Below are positions 25,411 to 35,040 of a DNA stretch of 64,000 nt, piece by piece (within the stretch, counting starts at the first letter, position 1; the number at the start of each line of letters is the position of its first letter). This DNA comes from JAIBJN01 sp035461525 (lineage in GTDB: Bacteria; Actinomycetota; Thermoleophilia; Gaiellales; Gaiellaceae): NCBI GenBank assembly GCA_035461525.1, contig DATHVD010000006.1, positions 16,889 through 80,888 on the forward strand. Reading direction: 5' to 3'. The position numbers and the translations under genes are program-made. The notes beneath the pieces are model-generated. The model did no database searches, was not told where the DNA came from, and saw nothing but the letters and a program-made list of their open reading frames with translations.

Positions 25411-26369
25411 CGGCGCCGCTGCGTCCCCGTCTCCTCGGCGTGGCGCTTGTACGCCTCCACGATCCGCTGGACGAGCACGTGGCGGACGACGTCCTGGTTG
25501 CCGAACTCGACGAAGTCGATCCCGTCGATGTCGGCGAGGATGCGGCTGACCTGGATGAGCCCGGACGCCTGGTCCGGAGGGAGGTCGACCTGCGTCACGT
25601 CGCCGGTGACGACGACCTTGGAGCCGAAGCCGAGCCGTGTCAGGAACATCTGCATCTGCTCCGGGGTCGTGTTCTGCGCCTCGTCGAGGATGATGAAGGA
25701 GTCGTTGAGCGTGCGCCCGCGCATGAAGGCGAGCGGGGCGACCTCGATCGTGCCGCGCTCGATGTAGGCGTTCAGCTTGTCCGCGTCGAGCATGTCGTAG
25801 AGGGCGTCGAAGAGCGGCCGCAGGTACGGGTCGACCTTCGCGAGCACGTCGCCGGGGAGGAAGCCGAGCCGCTCCCCTGCCTCGACCGCCGGCCGGGTGA
25901 GGATGATTCGGTTGACCTCGCGATCAGCGAGCGCGGCGACCGCGAGCGCCATCGCCAGATAGGTCTTGCCCGTGCCGGCCGGCCCGATCCCGAAAGTGAT
26001 CGTGCCCGAGCGAATCGCGTCCACGTAGCGCTTCTGGTTGACCGTCTTCGGCGTGATCTTCTTCCCGTGGTGACGCCAGACCACGTGCTCGAAGATCTCC
26101 CGCGGGTCCTTGGCCGCCTCGAGCGCGGCGAGGACGGCGTCGACGGTGCTCGGGCCGATCGCATGCCCGCCCTCCACGAGCTCCACGAGCTCGTCGATGA
26201 CTAGGCGCGCCTCCTCGACGTTGCCGTCGTCGCCCTCGAGCGTGAGCTGGTTGCCGCGGAGGCGGATGCCGCACCCGAGCCGGTCGCGCAGCGCCCGCAG
26301 GATGTCGTCGTCGACGGTCGCGATCTCGGCGGCGACCTCGTTGGAGATCGAGAGAACCTGCTGCAACAC
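25407..26369 (-). CDS. phoH: PhoH family ATPase
   Basis: 320 residues, PhoH-like P-loop ATPase/helicase-like protein, probably in RNA metabolism. Walker A GPAGTGKTYLA, RPAVEAGERLGFLPG, GRTLNDSFIILDEAQNTTPEQMQMF (Walker B) and VVVTGDVTQVDLP are characteristic. A N-terminal KH-like region (res 30-70) precedes it. A TAGACT box (26380-26375) ends five bases before the GTG, so the transcript is probably leaderless. Confidence 0.93.
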   Translation of the reverse strand: MLQQVLSISNEVAAEIATVDDDILRALRDRLGCGIRLRGNQLTLEGDDGNVEEARLVIDELVELVEGGHAIGPSTVDAVLAALEAAKDPREIFEHVVWRHHGKKITPKTVNQKRYVDAIRSGTITFGIGPAGTGKTYLAMALAVAALADREVNRIILTRPAVEAGERLGFLPGDVLAKVDPYLRPLFDALYDMLDADKLNAYIERGTIEVAPLAFMRGRTLNDSFIILDEAQNTTPEQMQMFLTRLGFGSKVVVTGDVTQVDLPPDQASGLIQVSRILADIDGIDFVEFGNQDVVRHVLVQRIVEAYKRHAEETGTQRRR

Positions 26370-26374
26370 CGGAA

Positions 26375-26380
26375 AGTCTA
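26375..26380 (-). promoter_or_regulatory. -10 box of a leaderless phoH promoter
   Basis: TAGACT on the minus strand, five bases before the phoH GTG at 26369; no ribosome-binding site lies between. It would drive phoH-ybeY-dgkA-cdd-era. Confidence 0.55.
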
Positions 26381-26430
26381 GATGCCGGCCTCTCCGGCGC
26401 CCGCGGACAGGGCTTGTCCGGTCGAGTCCC

Positions 26431-26518
26431 GCGGGGCCGGCCGCGTGCCTCCCTCCGCCTTCGAGCCTAACGTGGGAAAGCGCACGTGTGGCGCGCAGGT
26501 CGTGCCGGCATGCTCACG
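26431..26518 (-). repeat. Dispersed intergenic repeat, copy B
   Basis: Read on the minus strand it has CGTGAGC, GCGCGCCACACGTGCGC, TTAGGCTCG, GCGGAGGGAGGC and GCGGCCGGCCCCGC. It fills the gap between yqeY and phoH. It is the closest relative of copy A. Confidence 0.7.
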
Positions 26519-26544
26519 AACCCTGGCTGAGTTGCGCGCCCCGC

Positions 26545-26988
26545 CTACGCGAGCTTCTCGCGCACGAGCTGGCTCACGGCCGAGCCGTCGGCCCGACCGG
26601 CGACCTGTGGCATGACATCGGCCATCACCCGGCCGAGGTCGCGGAGCGACGTCGCGCCGGTCTCCGCGATCGCGTCGTCCACGATCCGCTCGAGCTCCTC
26701 CTCCTCGAGCGGATCCGGCATGAACTCCTCGATGATCTCGAGCTCGGCCTCCTCCTTCTGCGCCTGTTCCTCCCGCTCGGCGGAGCGAAACGCCTCGGCC
26801 GCCTCGGCGCGGCGCTTGCGCTCGCGCTGGAGCACCTGAAGCTCCTCGTCCTCCTTCAGAGCCCGGCCCAGCTCCTTCTCCGAGGAGCGCAAGGCCGCCA
26901 GCGTCAGCCGCAGCGCCTCGACGCGCAGGCGCTCGCGGGCGCGCATGGCGTCCTTGAGCTCGGTCTCGATCTCGGCGATAAGGCTCAT
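26545..26988 (-). CDS. yqeY: GatB/YqeY domain protein
   Basis: 147 residues. The YqeY pattern is clear: N-terminal helix ELKDAMRARERLRVEALRL, a charged coiled region, EIIEEFMPDPLEEEELERIV and GATSLRDLGRVMADVMPQVAGRADG, which matches the tRNA-binding tail of GatB. The family is proposed to assist tRNA-dependent amidotransfer or tRNA binding; the exact role is not known. ATGA overlap with the HIT gene. Confidence 0.9.
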   Translation of the reverse strand: MSLIAEIETELKDAMRARERLRVEALRLTLAALRSSEKELGRALKEDEELQVLQRERKRRAEAAEAFRSAEREEQAQKEEAELEIIEEFMPDPLEEEELERIVDDAIAETGATSLRDLGRVMADVMPQVAGRADGSAVSQLVREKLA

Positions 26989-27323
26989 TCGAACCCTGCC
27001 AGGCGGCCGCCGAGGAGATGCCAGTGGAGGTGGAAGACGGTCTGCCCGCCGCCCGGGCCGACGTTGACGATCACCCTGTAGTCCTCGAGCCCTTCCTCAC
27101 GGGCGGTGTCGGCGACGAACTCGAGCATCCCCTTCACCTCCTCCGGAGTGAACGTGCCGATCTCCCGGAAGGTGTCCACGTGCCGCTCGGGGATGACCAG
27201 CAGGTGGACGGGCGCCTTGGGCGCGATGTCCCGGACGGCAGCGAAGCCGTCCGCCTTACGCACGTGGTCTCCCTCAGCGTAGAGCCTGCAGAACAGGCAG
27301 TCAGGCTGCGACACCGACGACAC
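26985..27323 (-). CDS. HIT family nucleotide-binding hydrolase
   Basis: 112 residues. CLFCRLYAEGD at the N-terminus, APKAPVHLLVIPERHV, and the histidine triad HLHWHLLGGR (HxHxH) at the C-terminus place it with HinT-type purine nucleoside phosphoramidases. The start overlaps the end of mtaB by 23 bases. Confidence 0.93.
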   Translation of the reverse strand: MSSVSQPDCLFCRLYAEGDHVRKADGFAAVRDIAPKAPVHLLVIPERHVDTFREIGTFTPEEVKGMLEFVADTAREEGLEDYRVIVNVGPGGGQTVFHLHWHLLGGRLAGFE

Positions 27324-28497
27324 CCTCCTCGCTCACGTCAACGGCCCGCGCCCGTACGAGCTCCCCGGCAGGCGCCTCCACCAGCCAGGGAGTGTAGTCG
27401 TCTCCGTAGCCGCGACCGGGCCGGTCGACGAGGACGACGTCCTCCGAGCCCACCTTCTCCCGCCACCGCCGCCGGCAGGCTTCGGCGGAGAGAGCGCGCA
27501 GACGCGCGCTCCGCTGCTTCTTCCGGGCGGGCGAGACCGTGTCGGCGGCCGCCGTCCGCGTCCCGGGCCTGGGCGAGTACGGGAAGACGTGCACCTTCGT
27601 GATGCCGGCCTCCTCGACGACCGCGAGCGTGCGCTCGAATGCGGCGTCGTCCTCGGCCGGAAAGCCGACGATGACGTCGGTCGTGAGGTTGAAGCCGGCC
27701 GCGAGGGCGACCCGGCGCAGGTAGGCGGCCACGGTGTATCGCCGTCCCATCGCGGCGAGCACGTCGTCGTCCCCCGACTGGAGCGGGACGTGCAAGTGCG
27801 GCGAGACGGCCGGCGTCTCACGCATCGCGGCGACGAGCGACTCGCTCAGGTGGTTCACCTCGATGGAGGAGAGGCGGAGCCGCTCGAGGCCCGGCGTCGC
27901 CCCGGCCTCCCGCACGAGCCTCGGCAGGTCGTAGCCGGCCTCTCGGTCGCGGAAGCAGCCGAGGTTGATGCCGGTGAGGACGACCTCGCGGTGACCCTGC
28001 TCCACGCGGCGGCGGATCTCGCGCAGCACGCCGGCGGCGCTCCGGCTGCGCGAGGCACCGCGGACCTGCGGGATGACGCAGAACGCGCACGAGAAGCTGC
28101 ACCCGTCCTGGATCTTCACGAAAGCCCGTACGCGGTCGAGCCCGACGTCCGCGCGCACGCAGCCGACCGCGCCAACGTCGCCGGCGACGAACGCGGGCGT
28201 CCGCTCGCCGGGAAGCCGGACGACGGTGACGTTCCCGGGAAGCCCGGCGAAGGCCTCGCCGGCGAGGTTCGCCCCGCAGCCGGTGACGTAGACGCGCTCC
28301 GCGGAGCGGGAGGCGCGGCGGGCCGCCTGCCGCGACTTGCGGACGGCCTCGTGGGTGACGCAGCAGGTGTTCACGACGACGATCTCGGCGCCTGCCCCGC
28401 GCTCGACGTGGCCGTCGGCAACGAGGCGCTCCCGGATCTCCTGCGCGTCGGTCTGCGAGACCTTGCAGCCGAGGAACTGGACGGCGAAGCTCGGCAC
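27301..28497 (-). CDS. mtaB: tRNA (t6A37) methylthiotransferase MtaB
   Basis: 398 residues, radical-SAM enzyme that converts t6A37 to ms2t6A37 in tRNA. N-terminal cluster-binding domain with cysteines in FLGCKVSQ, VNTCCVTHEA and VTGCGA; the radical-SAM CxxxCxxC is CSFSCAFC near residue 145; VVLTGINLGCF and LTTDVIVGFPAEDD are core motifs; the C-terminal TRAM region is short. A TAGCAT box (28511-28506) lies eight bases upstream of the GTG. Confidence 0.92.
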   Translation of the reverse strand: MPSFAVQFLGCKVSQTDAQEIRERLVADGHVERGAGAEIVVVNTCCVTHEAVRKSRQAARRASRSAERVYVTGCGANLAGEAFAGLPGNVTVVRLPGERTPAFVAGDVGAVGCVRADVGLDRVRAFVKIQDGCSFSCAFCVIPQVRGASRSRSAAGVLREIRRRVEQGHREVVLTGINLGCFRDREAGYDLPRLVREAGATPGLERLRLSSIEVNHLSESLVAAMRETPAVSPHLHVPLQSGDDDVLAAMGRRYTVAAYLRRVALAAGFNLTTDVIVGFPAEDDAAFERTLAVVEEAGITKVHVFPYSPRPGTRTAAADTVSPARKKQRSARLRALSAEACRRRWREKVGSEDVVLVDRPGRGYGDDYTPWLVEAPAGELVRARAVDVSEEGVVGVAA

Positions 28498-28505
28498 GAC
28501 CGCCG

Positions 28506-28511
28506 ATGCTA
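28506..28511 (-). promoter_or_regulatory. -10 box of a near-leaderless mtaB promoter
   Basis: TAGCAT on the minus strand, eight bases before the mtaB GTG at 28497. Confidence 0.45.
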
Positions 28512-28519
28512 CAAGCCCC

Positions 28520-28608
28520 GCGGGGCCACCGCGGTCCTCCCTCCGGTTTCGAGTCTACTGCCGAAAAGCGCGCGGGTGGGTGCCCGAACGTGTCGATTCA
28601 AGCGCGAC
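28520..28608 (-). repeat. Dispersed intergenic repeat, copy C
   Basis: On the minus strand it shows GCGCGCTTTTCGGCAG, TAGACTCG, CCGGAGGGAGG and GTGGCCCCGC, matching copies B and D in order and spacing. It lies between a small membrane-protein gene and mtaB. Confidence 0.7.
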
Positions 28609-28622
28609 TTCGTCCCGAACCG

Positions 28623-29033
28623 TCACGTCGTCCTCTTGCCGGATGGCCCCGGGCTGCGCGTACGGGCCAGGGCGTACGCAGCGGCCCCGGCCGCGAGGAG
28701 CACGCCCCCGGCGACGAGCCACGGAACCGGGTCGCTCCCACCGCACGTGATCGACGTCTGCCCGGGCTGCACCGTCAGCTCGCCGCTCTCCGGGCACGGC
28801 GTCGCGTCGCGGTTCAGGAACGCGACGGCGAGGAGCACGAGGCCGGCCCCCGACGCCCCGCCCAGAAGCTCGGGCCACGGGCGGCAGGCTCGCCCGACCA
28901 GCCAGACCGCGGCAAGCGCGAAGGGCAGGACGAGCAGACCGATCGAGAACCCCGACAGGACGGCGAAGAAGAGCGACCCGCCCGCGAACGCCCACGCGAG
29001 AAACCAGGGCCACCCCTGCCGCTCCCGCTCCAT
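28623..29033 (-). CDS. Hypothetical membrane protein, about four helices
   Basis: 136 residues with no family I recognise. Hydrophobic segments: PWFLAWAFAGGSLFFAVL, SIGLLVLPFALAAVWLVG, GGASGAGLVLLAVAFL and WLVAGGVLLAAGAAAYALA. A loop between helices 3 and 4 has two cysteines (ATPCPES and SITCGG) that would lie outside the cell and could form a disulfide. Its TAGACT box overlaps the prmA stop codon and ends exactly six bases before the ATG, so it seems to have its own leaderless promoter inside the hrcA-dnaJ-prmA unit. Confidence 0.7.
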   Translation of the reverse strand: MERERQGWPWFLAWAFAGGSLFFAVLSGFSIGLLVLPFALAAVWLVGRACRPWPELLGGASGAGLVLLAVAFLNRDATPCPESGELTVQPGQTSITCGGSDPVPWLVAGGVLLAAGAAAYALARTRSPGPSGKRTT

Positions 29034-29039
29034 GCTCGC

Positions 29040-29045
29040 AGTCTA
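29040..29045 (-). promoter_or_regulatory. -10 box of a leaderless promoter overlapping the prmA stop
   Basis: TAGACT; its TAG is the prmA stop codon. Six bases separate it from the ATG at 29033, the exact spacing that puts +1 on the A of the start codon. Confidence 0.55.
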
Positions 29046-29810
29046 TTCTCCAGGTCGCTCGAGCAGGTCGGCGACCCAGCCGGCGGCCTCGCGCCGTTTC
29101 ACGACCCGCCAACCGGCGGGCGTCGGTCGCTCCGCGGCAAGGTAGCCGGATCCGACGAAGAGGCGCCCTCCGAACCGCTCGGCGGCGCGCTCGACGGGCT
29201 CGCGGGCGATATTTGCCACGGCGACGTCGACGGCCGGGAGCGGGTCGGCGAGCGCGTTTGCGAACCGCGCCTCGACCTCGACGCCGTTGGCGGCGGCGTT
29301 CGCTCGCGCGGCATCGACGGCGGCCTCGTCGTCGTCCAGGGCAACGACCGGGGCGAAGCCGAGCGCAGCCGCGGCGACGGCGAGGACCCCCGACCCGCAG
29401 CCCAGGTCGACGAGTCCTGCGGGCTCGAGCTCGAGCAGGTGCTCGAGGCAGAGGCGCGTCGTCGGGTGCGCTCCCGTGCCGAAGGCGCGCCCGGGGTCGA
29501 GCACGATCGCGATCGCCCCGGGCTGCGGAGCCTCCCAGGACGGGCCGATCCAGAGCGGGCCCACGCGCGCGGGGCGATGGAACCTCTTCCACGCGTCCTC
29601 CCAACCCTGCGCGACGGGGCGCTCGGACACCGATCCCAGCGGGCGCAGCAACCCTCGCGCGTCGGCCCGCTCGGTGTACGCGGCGAGCTCGACCAGAGGC
29701 CCCTCCTCCCGCTCCTCGAAGCCCTCCGGGAAGTGCGCCACGAACAGCGCTCGCGCCTCCTCCGCGCGTGCGGCCTCGACGCGGACGGCGACGCGGCGCA
29801 GGCCGCTCAG
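29043..29810 (-). CDS. prmA: Ribosomal protein L11 methyltransferase-like protein PrmA
   Basis: 255 residues. SAM-dependent methyltransferase: AFGTGAHPTTRLCLE (PrmA signature), VDLGCGSGVLAVAAA (motif I), VALDDDEAAVDAARANA, and VANIAREPVE in place of the usual NxxA/Ipp motif. The N-terminal substrate domain is shortened but begins RRVAVRVEAARAEEARALF. No ATG, GTG or TTG precedes that strand; the only plausible start is CTG at 29810, whose CTGA overlaps the dnaJ stop in the same way as the ATGA couplings of this genome. Follows hrcA-dnaJ as in many Gram-positives. Confidence 0.88.
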   Translation of the reverse strand: MSGLRRVAVRVEAARAEEARALFVAHFPEGFEEREEGPLVELAAYTERADARGLLRPLGSVSERPVAQGWEDAWKRFHRPARVGPLWIGPSWEAPQPGAIAIVLDPGRAFGTGAHPTTRLCLEHLLELEPAGLVDLGCGSGVLAVAAAALGFAPVVALDDDEAAVDAARANAAANGVEVEARFANALADPLPAVDVAVANIAREPVERAAERFGGRLFVGSGYLAAERPTPAGWRVVKRREAAGWVADLLERPGE

Positions 29811-30934
29811 CGAAAAACGGAGCGGAGCTTCTCGAAGAAGCCGCCGTCCGACCCGTAGTTGGAGTCGTGCTCGCTCCGCTGGAGGCGCTCGAGCAGGTCG
29901 CGCTGCTCGTCCGTGAGGTTGCGCGGCACGGCGACGCTCACGAGCACGCGGTGGTCGCCCCGCCCCCGACCCTGGAGGACAGGCATGCCGTGACCGCCGA
30001 GGACGCGGGTCTCGCCGGGCTGCGTGCCGGGCTCGAAAACGAGTTCCACCCGGCCGTCGAGGGTCTCGACAGCGACCGTCGCGCCGAGAGCGGCCTCGGT
30101 CATCGTCAACTCGACGGCGGAGATGACGTCGTTGCCCTCGCGGACGAAGCGCGGATCGGGGCGGACGTGCACGAGCACGTAGACGTCGCCGGCCCGTCCG
30201 CCGACGACCCCCGCATGACCCTCCCCGGAGAGCCGGATGCGCTGACCGTCGTGGATGCCGGCCGGGATGTCGACCTCGAGCTCGCGCTCCTCCGTCACCC
30301 GCCCGGCGCCGGCACACTCCTCGCAGGGGGTCTCGACCACCTCGCCGGCGCCGCCGCACTCCGGACAGGCCTGCGTTCGCACGACCTGGCCGAAGATGGA
30401 GCTCGACACCGACTGCAGCCGCCCGGCGCCGCCGCACGTCGAGCAGCGGGTGGGCGACGTGCCCGGGGCCGCCCCGGTCCCGGCGCACGACGCGCATGGC
30501 ACGACGACGGGAAACGGGACGGGCTTCGTCGCGCCCGTCGCCGCGTCGGCGAGCTCGATCTCGACCTCGGCGAGGACGTCGGCGCCCCGGGCGCGCCTCC
30601 TCCCGGGACGGCCGCCGAAGCCGCCGAGGAGGTCGTCGCCGAAGAAGACGGAGAAGATGTCGCCGAGGCTCCCGAGGTCGAACTCGGTCGGGCGGAAGCC
30701 GCCGGTCGCGAGGCCGTCGTGCCCGAAGCGGTCGTACAGCTCCCGCGTCTCCCGCTTGGAGAGGACCTCGTACGCCTCGGCCGCCTCGCGGAAGCGCTCC
30801 TGCGCGTCCGCCTGCTCGGAGACGTCGGGGTGGAGCTCGCGCGCGAGCCGCCGAAACGCCGACTTGATCGCTTTCTCGTCGGCGTCGCGCCGGACGCCGA
30901 GGATCTCGTAGTAGTCGCGCCTGGTCGTGGCCAC
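29807..30934 (-). CDS. dnaJ: Chaperone protein DnaJ
   Basis: 375 residues, type I Hsp40. J domain 1-70 with HPD (ELHPDVSE), a Gly/Phe-rich linker (DIFSVFFGDDLLGGFGG), four zinc-finger repeats (CASCAGTG, CSTCGGAG, CPECGGAG, CEECAGAG) and C-terminal substrate-binding domains. It stimulates DnaK and binds unfolded clients. GTG start with TACGCT box six bases upstream. Confidence 0.95.
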   Translation of the reverse strand: MATTRRDYYEILGVRRDADEKAIKSAFRRLARELHPDVSEQADAQERFREAAEAYEVLSKRETRELYDRFGHDGLATGGFRPTEFDLGSLGDIFSVFFGDDLLGGFGGRPGRRRARGADVLAEVEIELADAATGATKPVPFPVVVPCASCAGTGAAPGTSPTRCSTCGGAGRLQSVSSSIFGQVVRTQACPECGGAGEVVETPCEECAGAGRVTEERELEVDIPAGIHDGQRIRLSGEGHAGVVGGRAGDVYVLVHVRPDPRFVREGNDVISAVELTMTEAALGATVAVETLDGRVELVFEPGTQPGETRVLGGHGMPVLQGRGRGDHRVLVSVAVPRNLTDEQRDLLERLQRSEHDSNYGSDGGFFEKLRSVFR

Positions 30935-30940
30935 GCCCCT

Positions 30941-30946
30941 AGCGTA
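30941..30946 (-). promoter_or_regulatory. -10 box of a leaderless dnaJ promoter
   Basis: TACGCT on the minus strand, exactly six bases before the dnaJ GTG at 30934; it lies in the 36-base gap after hrcA. Confidence 0.5.
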
Positions 30947-30970
30947 CTCCCGGCCGCCGCCGTCGCCGGG

Positions 30971-32023
30971 CTACTCCTCGTAGAGCTCCTCGACGAAGCG
31001 GGAAAGCTCGTGCGCGGCCGAGCGGACGGCGGCGATCGCCTTGACGTAGTCCATGCGGACGGGGCCGAGGAGGCTGACCGCCCCGAGGTTGCGATGCTGG
31101 AGGCCGTAAGGGGCGCCGACGAGCGCCACGCCGGCGAGGTCCGGATCCTCGAGATCCGCGCCGACGCGCGCGAACGGACGCTTGGAGACGAGGCTCGCCC
31201 GTAGGAGGTCGAGCATCGCGGCGCGCTGCTCGAGCACCTCGAGCAGGTGCCGGTACGTCCGCAGCTCGTCTGAGCGAAACTCGTCCAGGACTCCCGCCGC
31301 GCCGCCCACGTAGAGCGTCTGCTCCTCCGACTCGAGCGCCTCGGTGAAGGCAGGGCTCAGCCGGTCGAGGAACGTGCGCTCCGACGGGGAGAGGTCGAGG
31401 TTCTCGAGCCGGGAGCGAAGCATGCGCGCCCCAAGCTGGAGACCGGCGACGGTCTCGTTCAGATACTCGCCGGCCCAGTCGGCCAGCCCGGAGTCGACCG
31501 GCTCCTCGAAGGCAACGAGGCGCTTCGTAACCCCGCCGGTCGACGTGATGACGACGACCATGACGAGGTTCGGCTGGAGCAGGAGCACCTCGACGTGGCG
31601 GACGATCGTCGTTGCGAGGGGCGGCGCCGAGACGAGGGCGAGCAGGTGCGAGACCTCGGCGAGCGCCTCGGTCGTGGCCCGGAGCGCCGAGTCGACCTCG
31701 CTCTCGACGTGGGAGAGGTCGAGCACCAGTGCGTCCCGTCGCGGGCCGAGACGGTCGAGAAGCCGGTCGACGAAGAAGCGATAGCCGACGTCGGTGGGCA
31801 CACGCCCCGCCGAGGTATGCGGATGCATGAGAAGCCCCTGCTCCTCGAGGACGGCGAGCTCGTTCCGCACGGTCGAGGCGGAGACGCTGAGGCCGGTCCG
31901 CTCGACGAGCGTCTTCGAGCCGACGGGCGTCCCCGTGGAGACGTGCTCCTCGACGACGCTCGCCAGGATCAGCTCCTGGCGAGGGGTGAGGCGCGGCTGA
32001 AGCGAGTCGGCCATGGTCTTCAA
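30971..32023 (-). CDS. hrcA: Heat-inducible transcription repressor HrcA
   Basis: 350 residues. N-terminal winged helix (LTPRQELILASVVEEHV, SASTVRNELAVLEEQGLL, HPHTSAGRVPTDVGYRFFVD) and a GAF-like C-terminal domain ending with VRMDYVKAIAAV. HrcA represses heat-shock genes through CIRCE elements; I see no CIRCE in this window. The start is given as TTG 32023, which overlaps the hemW stop (TTGA) as in cdd-era; ATG 32014 is the alternative and fits the TACACT box at 32029-32024 for a near-leaderless transcript. Confidence 0.93.
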   Translation of the reverse strand: MKTMADSLQPRLTPRQELILASVVEEHVSTGTPVGSKTLVERTGLSVSASTVRNELAVLEEQGLLMHPHTSAGRVPTDVGYRFFVDRLLDRLGPRRDALVLDLSHVESEVDSALRATTEALAEVSHLLALVSAPPLATTIVRHVEVLLLQPNLVMVVVITSTGGVTKRLVAFEEPVDSGLADWAGEYLNETVAGLQLGARMLRSRLENLDLSPSERTFLDRLSPAFTEALESEEQTLYVGGAAGVLDEFRSDELRTYRHLLEVLEQRAAMLDLLRASLVSKRPFARVGADLEDPDLAGVALVGAPYGLQHRNLGAVSLLGPVRMDYVKAIAAVRSAAHELSRFVEELYEE

Positions 32024-33135
32024 AGTGTACTTTTTGCAGGCGTTTCTGCCATCAGCTCTGCGGTGACCCCGCCGCCGAGAAACCGGCCGCGGCGGGTGAG
32101 GGCGATGCCGCAGCCGCGCCGCTCCGCGAGGCCGAGTACCTCCATGCGGGCGAGGGCCACCGGGTCGACCGCGCCCTCGACGTCGGCGAGCGGGACGGGC
32201 TCGTCGAGACGGAGCCCGAGCAGGAGGCGCTCTTGCCGGCGGACGGCCGCGGAGAGCGGCTCCTCCTCACGAGGCGGCCGCCGCCCGGCCGACAACGTGT
32301 CCAGGTATCCACCGAGCCCGGGGCGGTTGCGCCAGCGCAGGCCCTCGACGGTGGAGACTGCGCCGATGCCGAGGCCGAGGTAGTCGCGGCCGAGCCAGTA
32401 TGCGAGGTTGTGACGGGCCTCCCACCCTGGCCGGCAGAAGTTCGCTGTCTCGTACCAGCGGTAGCCGGCGCCGACGAGCGCGTCGACGACCAGCTCGAAG
32501 TAGCCCTCCATCGCGTCGGCCTGGTGCTCGAGCTCCGCCCCGTACGCGTGGGCGAAACGCGTGCCGGGCTTCGCTTCGAGCTCGTAGCAGGAGAGGTGCT
32601 CCGGCCCGAGCGCGAGCGCATCGGAGAGGTCCGCCTCGAGATCGGCCGCGCTCTGGCCCGGGATCCCGTAGAGGAGGTCGAGAGAGAGGTCGTCGAACCC
32701 CGCGTCGCGCAGGTGTCCGAAGGCCCGCCGGATCGCGTCCGGGCCGGCGCCCCGCTCGAGCACGTCGAGGAGGTGCGGCCGGAAGCTCTGCGCCCCGAGA
32801 GAGACCCGCGTGGCGCCGCCGGTCCGCAGGAGCGCGGCGAGCTCGGGGGTGATCGTCTCCGGGTTCGCCTCCACGGTCACGTCGTCCGCGGGCGGCAGCG
32901 CCGCGAGGACCTGCTCGAGTGCCCGCGGCTCGGTGAAGGTCGGCGTCCCTCCCCCCAGAAAGATCGTGTCGAGCCGCGTGTCGAGAGACCCGGCCTCGAG
33001 CCCGAGCTCCGCGACGAGCGCGTCGGCATAGGCGCCGTGCGCGTCGCGGCGGCCGACGAGCGTGACGAAGTCGCAGTAACCGCACCGGAGGGCGCAGAAC
33101 GGCAGGTGGACGTAGAGGTGGCGGACGCCGCTCAC
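32020..33135 (-). CDS. hemW: HemW-like radical SAM protein (heme chaperone family)
   Basis: 371 residues. The radical-SAM site CALRCGYCDF (CxxxCxxC) occurs at residue ~15, then FLGGGTPT, VTVEANPETITPE, RVSLGAQSF and LDLLYGIPGQ. It resembles coproporphyrinogen oxidase HemN but is the shorter form now known as the heme chaperone HemW. The start is GTG 33135, just before HLYVHLPFC; a longer frame upstream runs through the intergenic repeat copy E and is not coding. TTGA overlap with hrcA. Confidence 0.92.
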   Translation of the reverse strand: MSGVRHLYVHLPFCALRCGYCDFVTLVGRRDAHGAYADALVAELGLEAGSLDTRLDTIFLGGGTPTFTEPRALEQVLAALPPADDVTVEANPETITPELAALLRTGGATRVSLGAQSFRPHLLDVLERGAGPDAIRRAFGHLRDAGFDDLSLDLLYGIPGQSAADLEADLSDALALGPEHLSCYELEAKPGTRFAHAYGAELEHQADAMEGYFELVVDALVGAGYRWYETANFCRPGWEARHNLAYWLGRDYLGLGIGAVSTVEGLRWRNRPGLGGYLDTLSAGRRPPREEEPLSAAVRRQERLLLGLRLDEPVPLADVEGAVDPVALARMEVLGLAERRGCGIALTRRGRFLGGGVTAELMAETPAKSTL

Positions 33136-33137
33136 AC

Positions 33138-33220
33138 CGTCACTCTTTCGGCACGTTTCGCGCACCACACGCGCGCTTTTCCGCTGTACGCTCGAAAGCG
33201 GGTGGTGGGCCGGGGTGCCC
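33138..33220 (+). repeat. Dispersed intergenic repeat, copy E
   Basis: CGTCAC, TTTCGGCACG, CGCGCACCACACGCGCGC, TTTTCCGC, TGTACGCTCG and GGGTGGTGGGCCGGGGTGCC, in the same order as the other copies; the tail matches copy D best. It occupies the gap between lepA and hemW. Confidence 0.7.
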
Positions 33221-33252
33221 AAGGAAGAAGGGCGTTTCTGAGGGCGGCGGCG

Positions 33253-35036
<1,784 letters not shown>

Positions 35037-35040
<4 letters not shown>

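Noticed and set aside
32014..32060. CIRCE operator near hrcA
   Set aside because: No TTAGCACTC/GAGTGCTAA inverted repeat is present near hrcA or dnaJ.
33136..33222. Upstream extension of hemW to an earlier start
   Set aside because: The extra codons run through repeat copy E and give a sequence unlike any HemW N-terminus.
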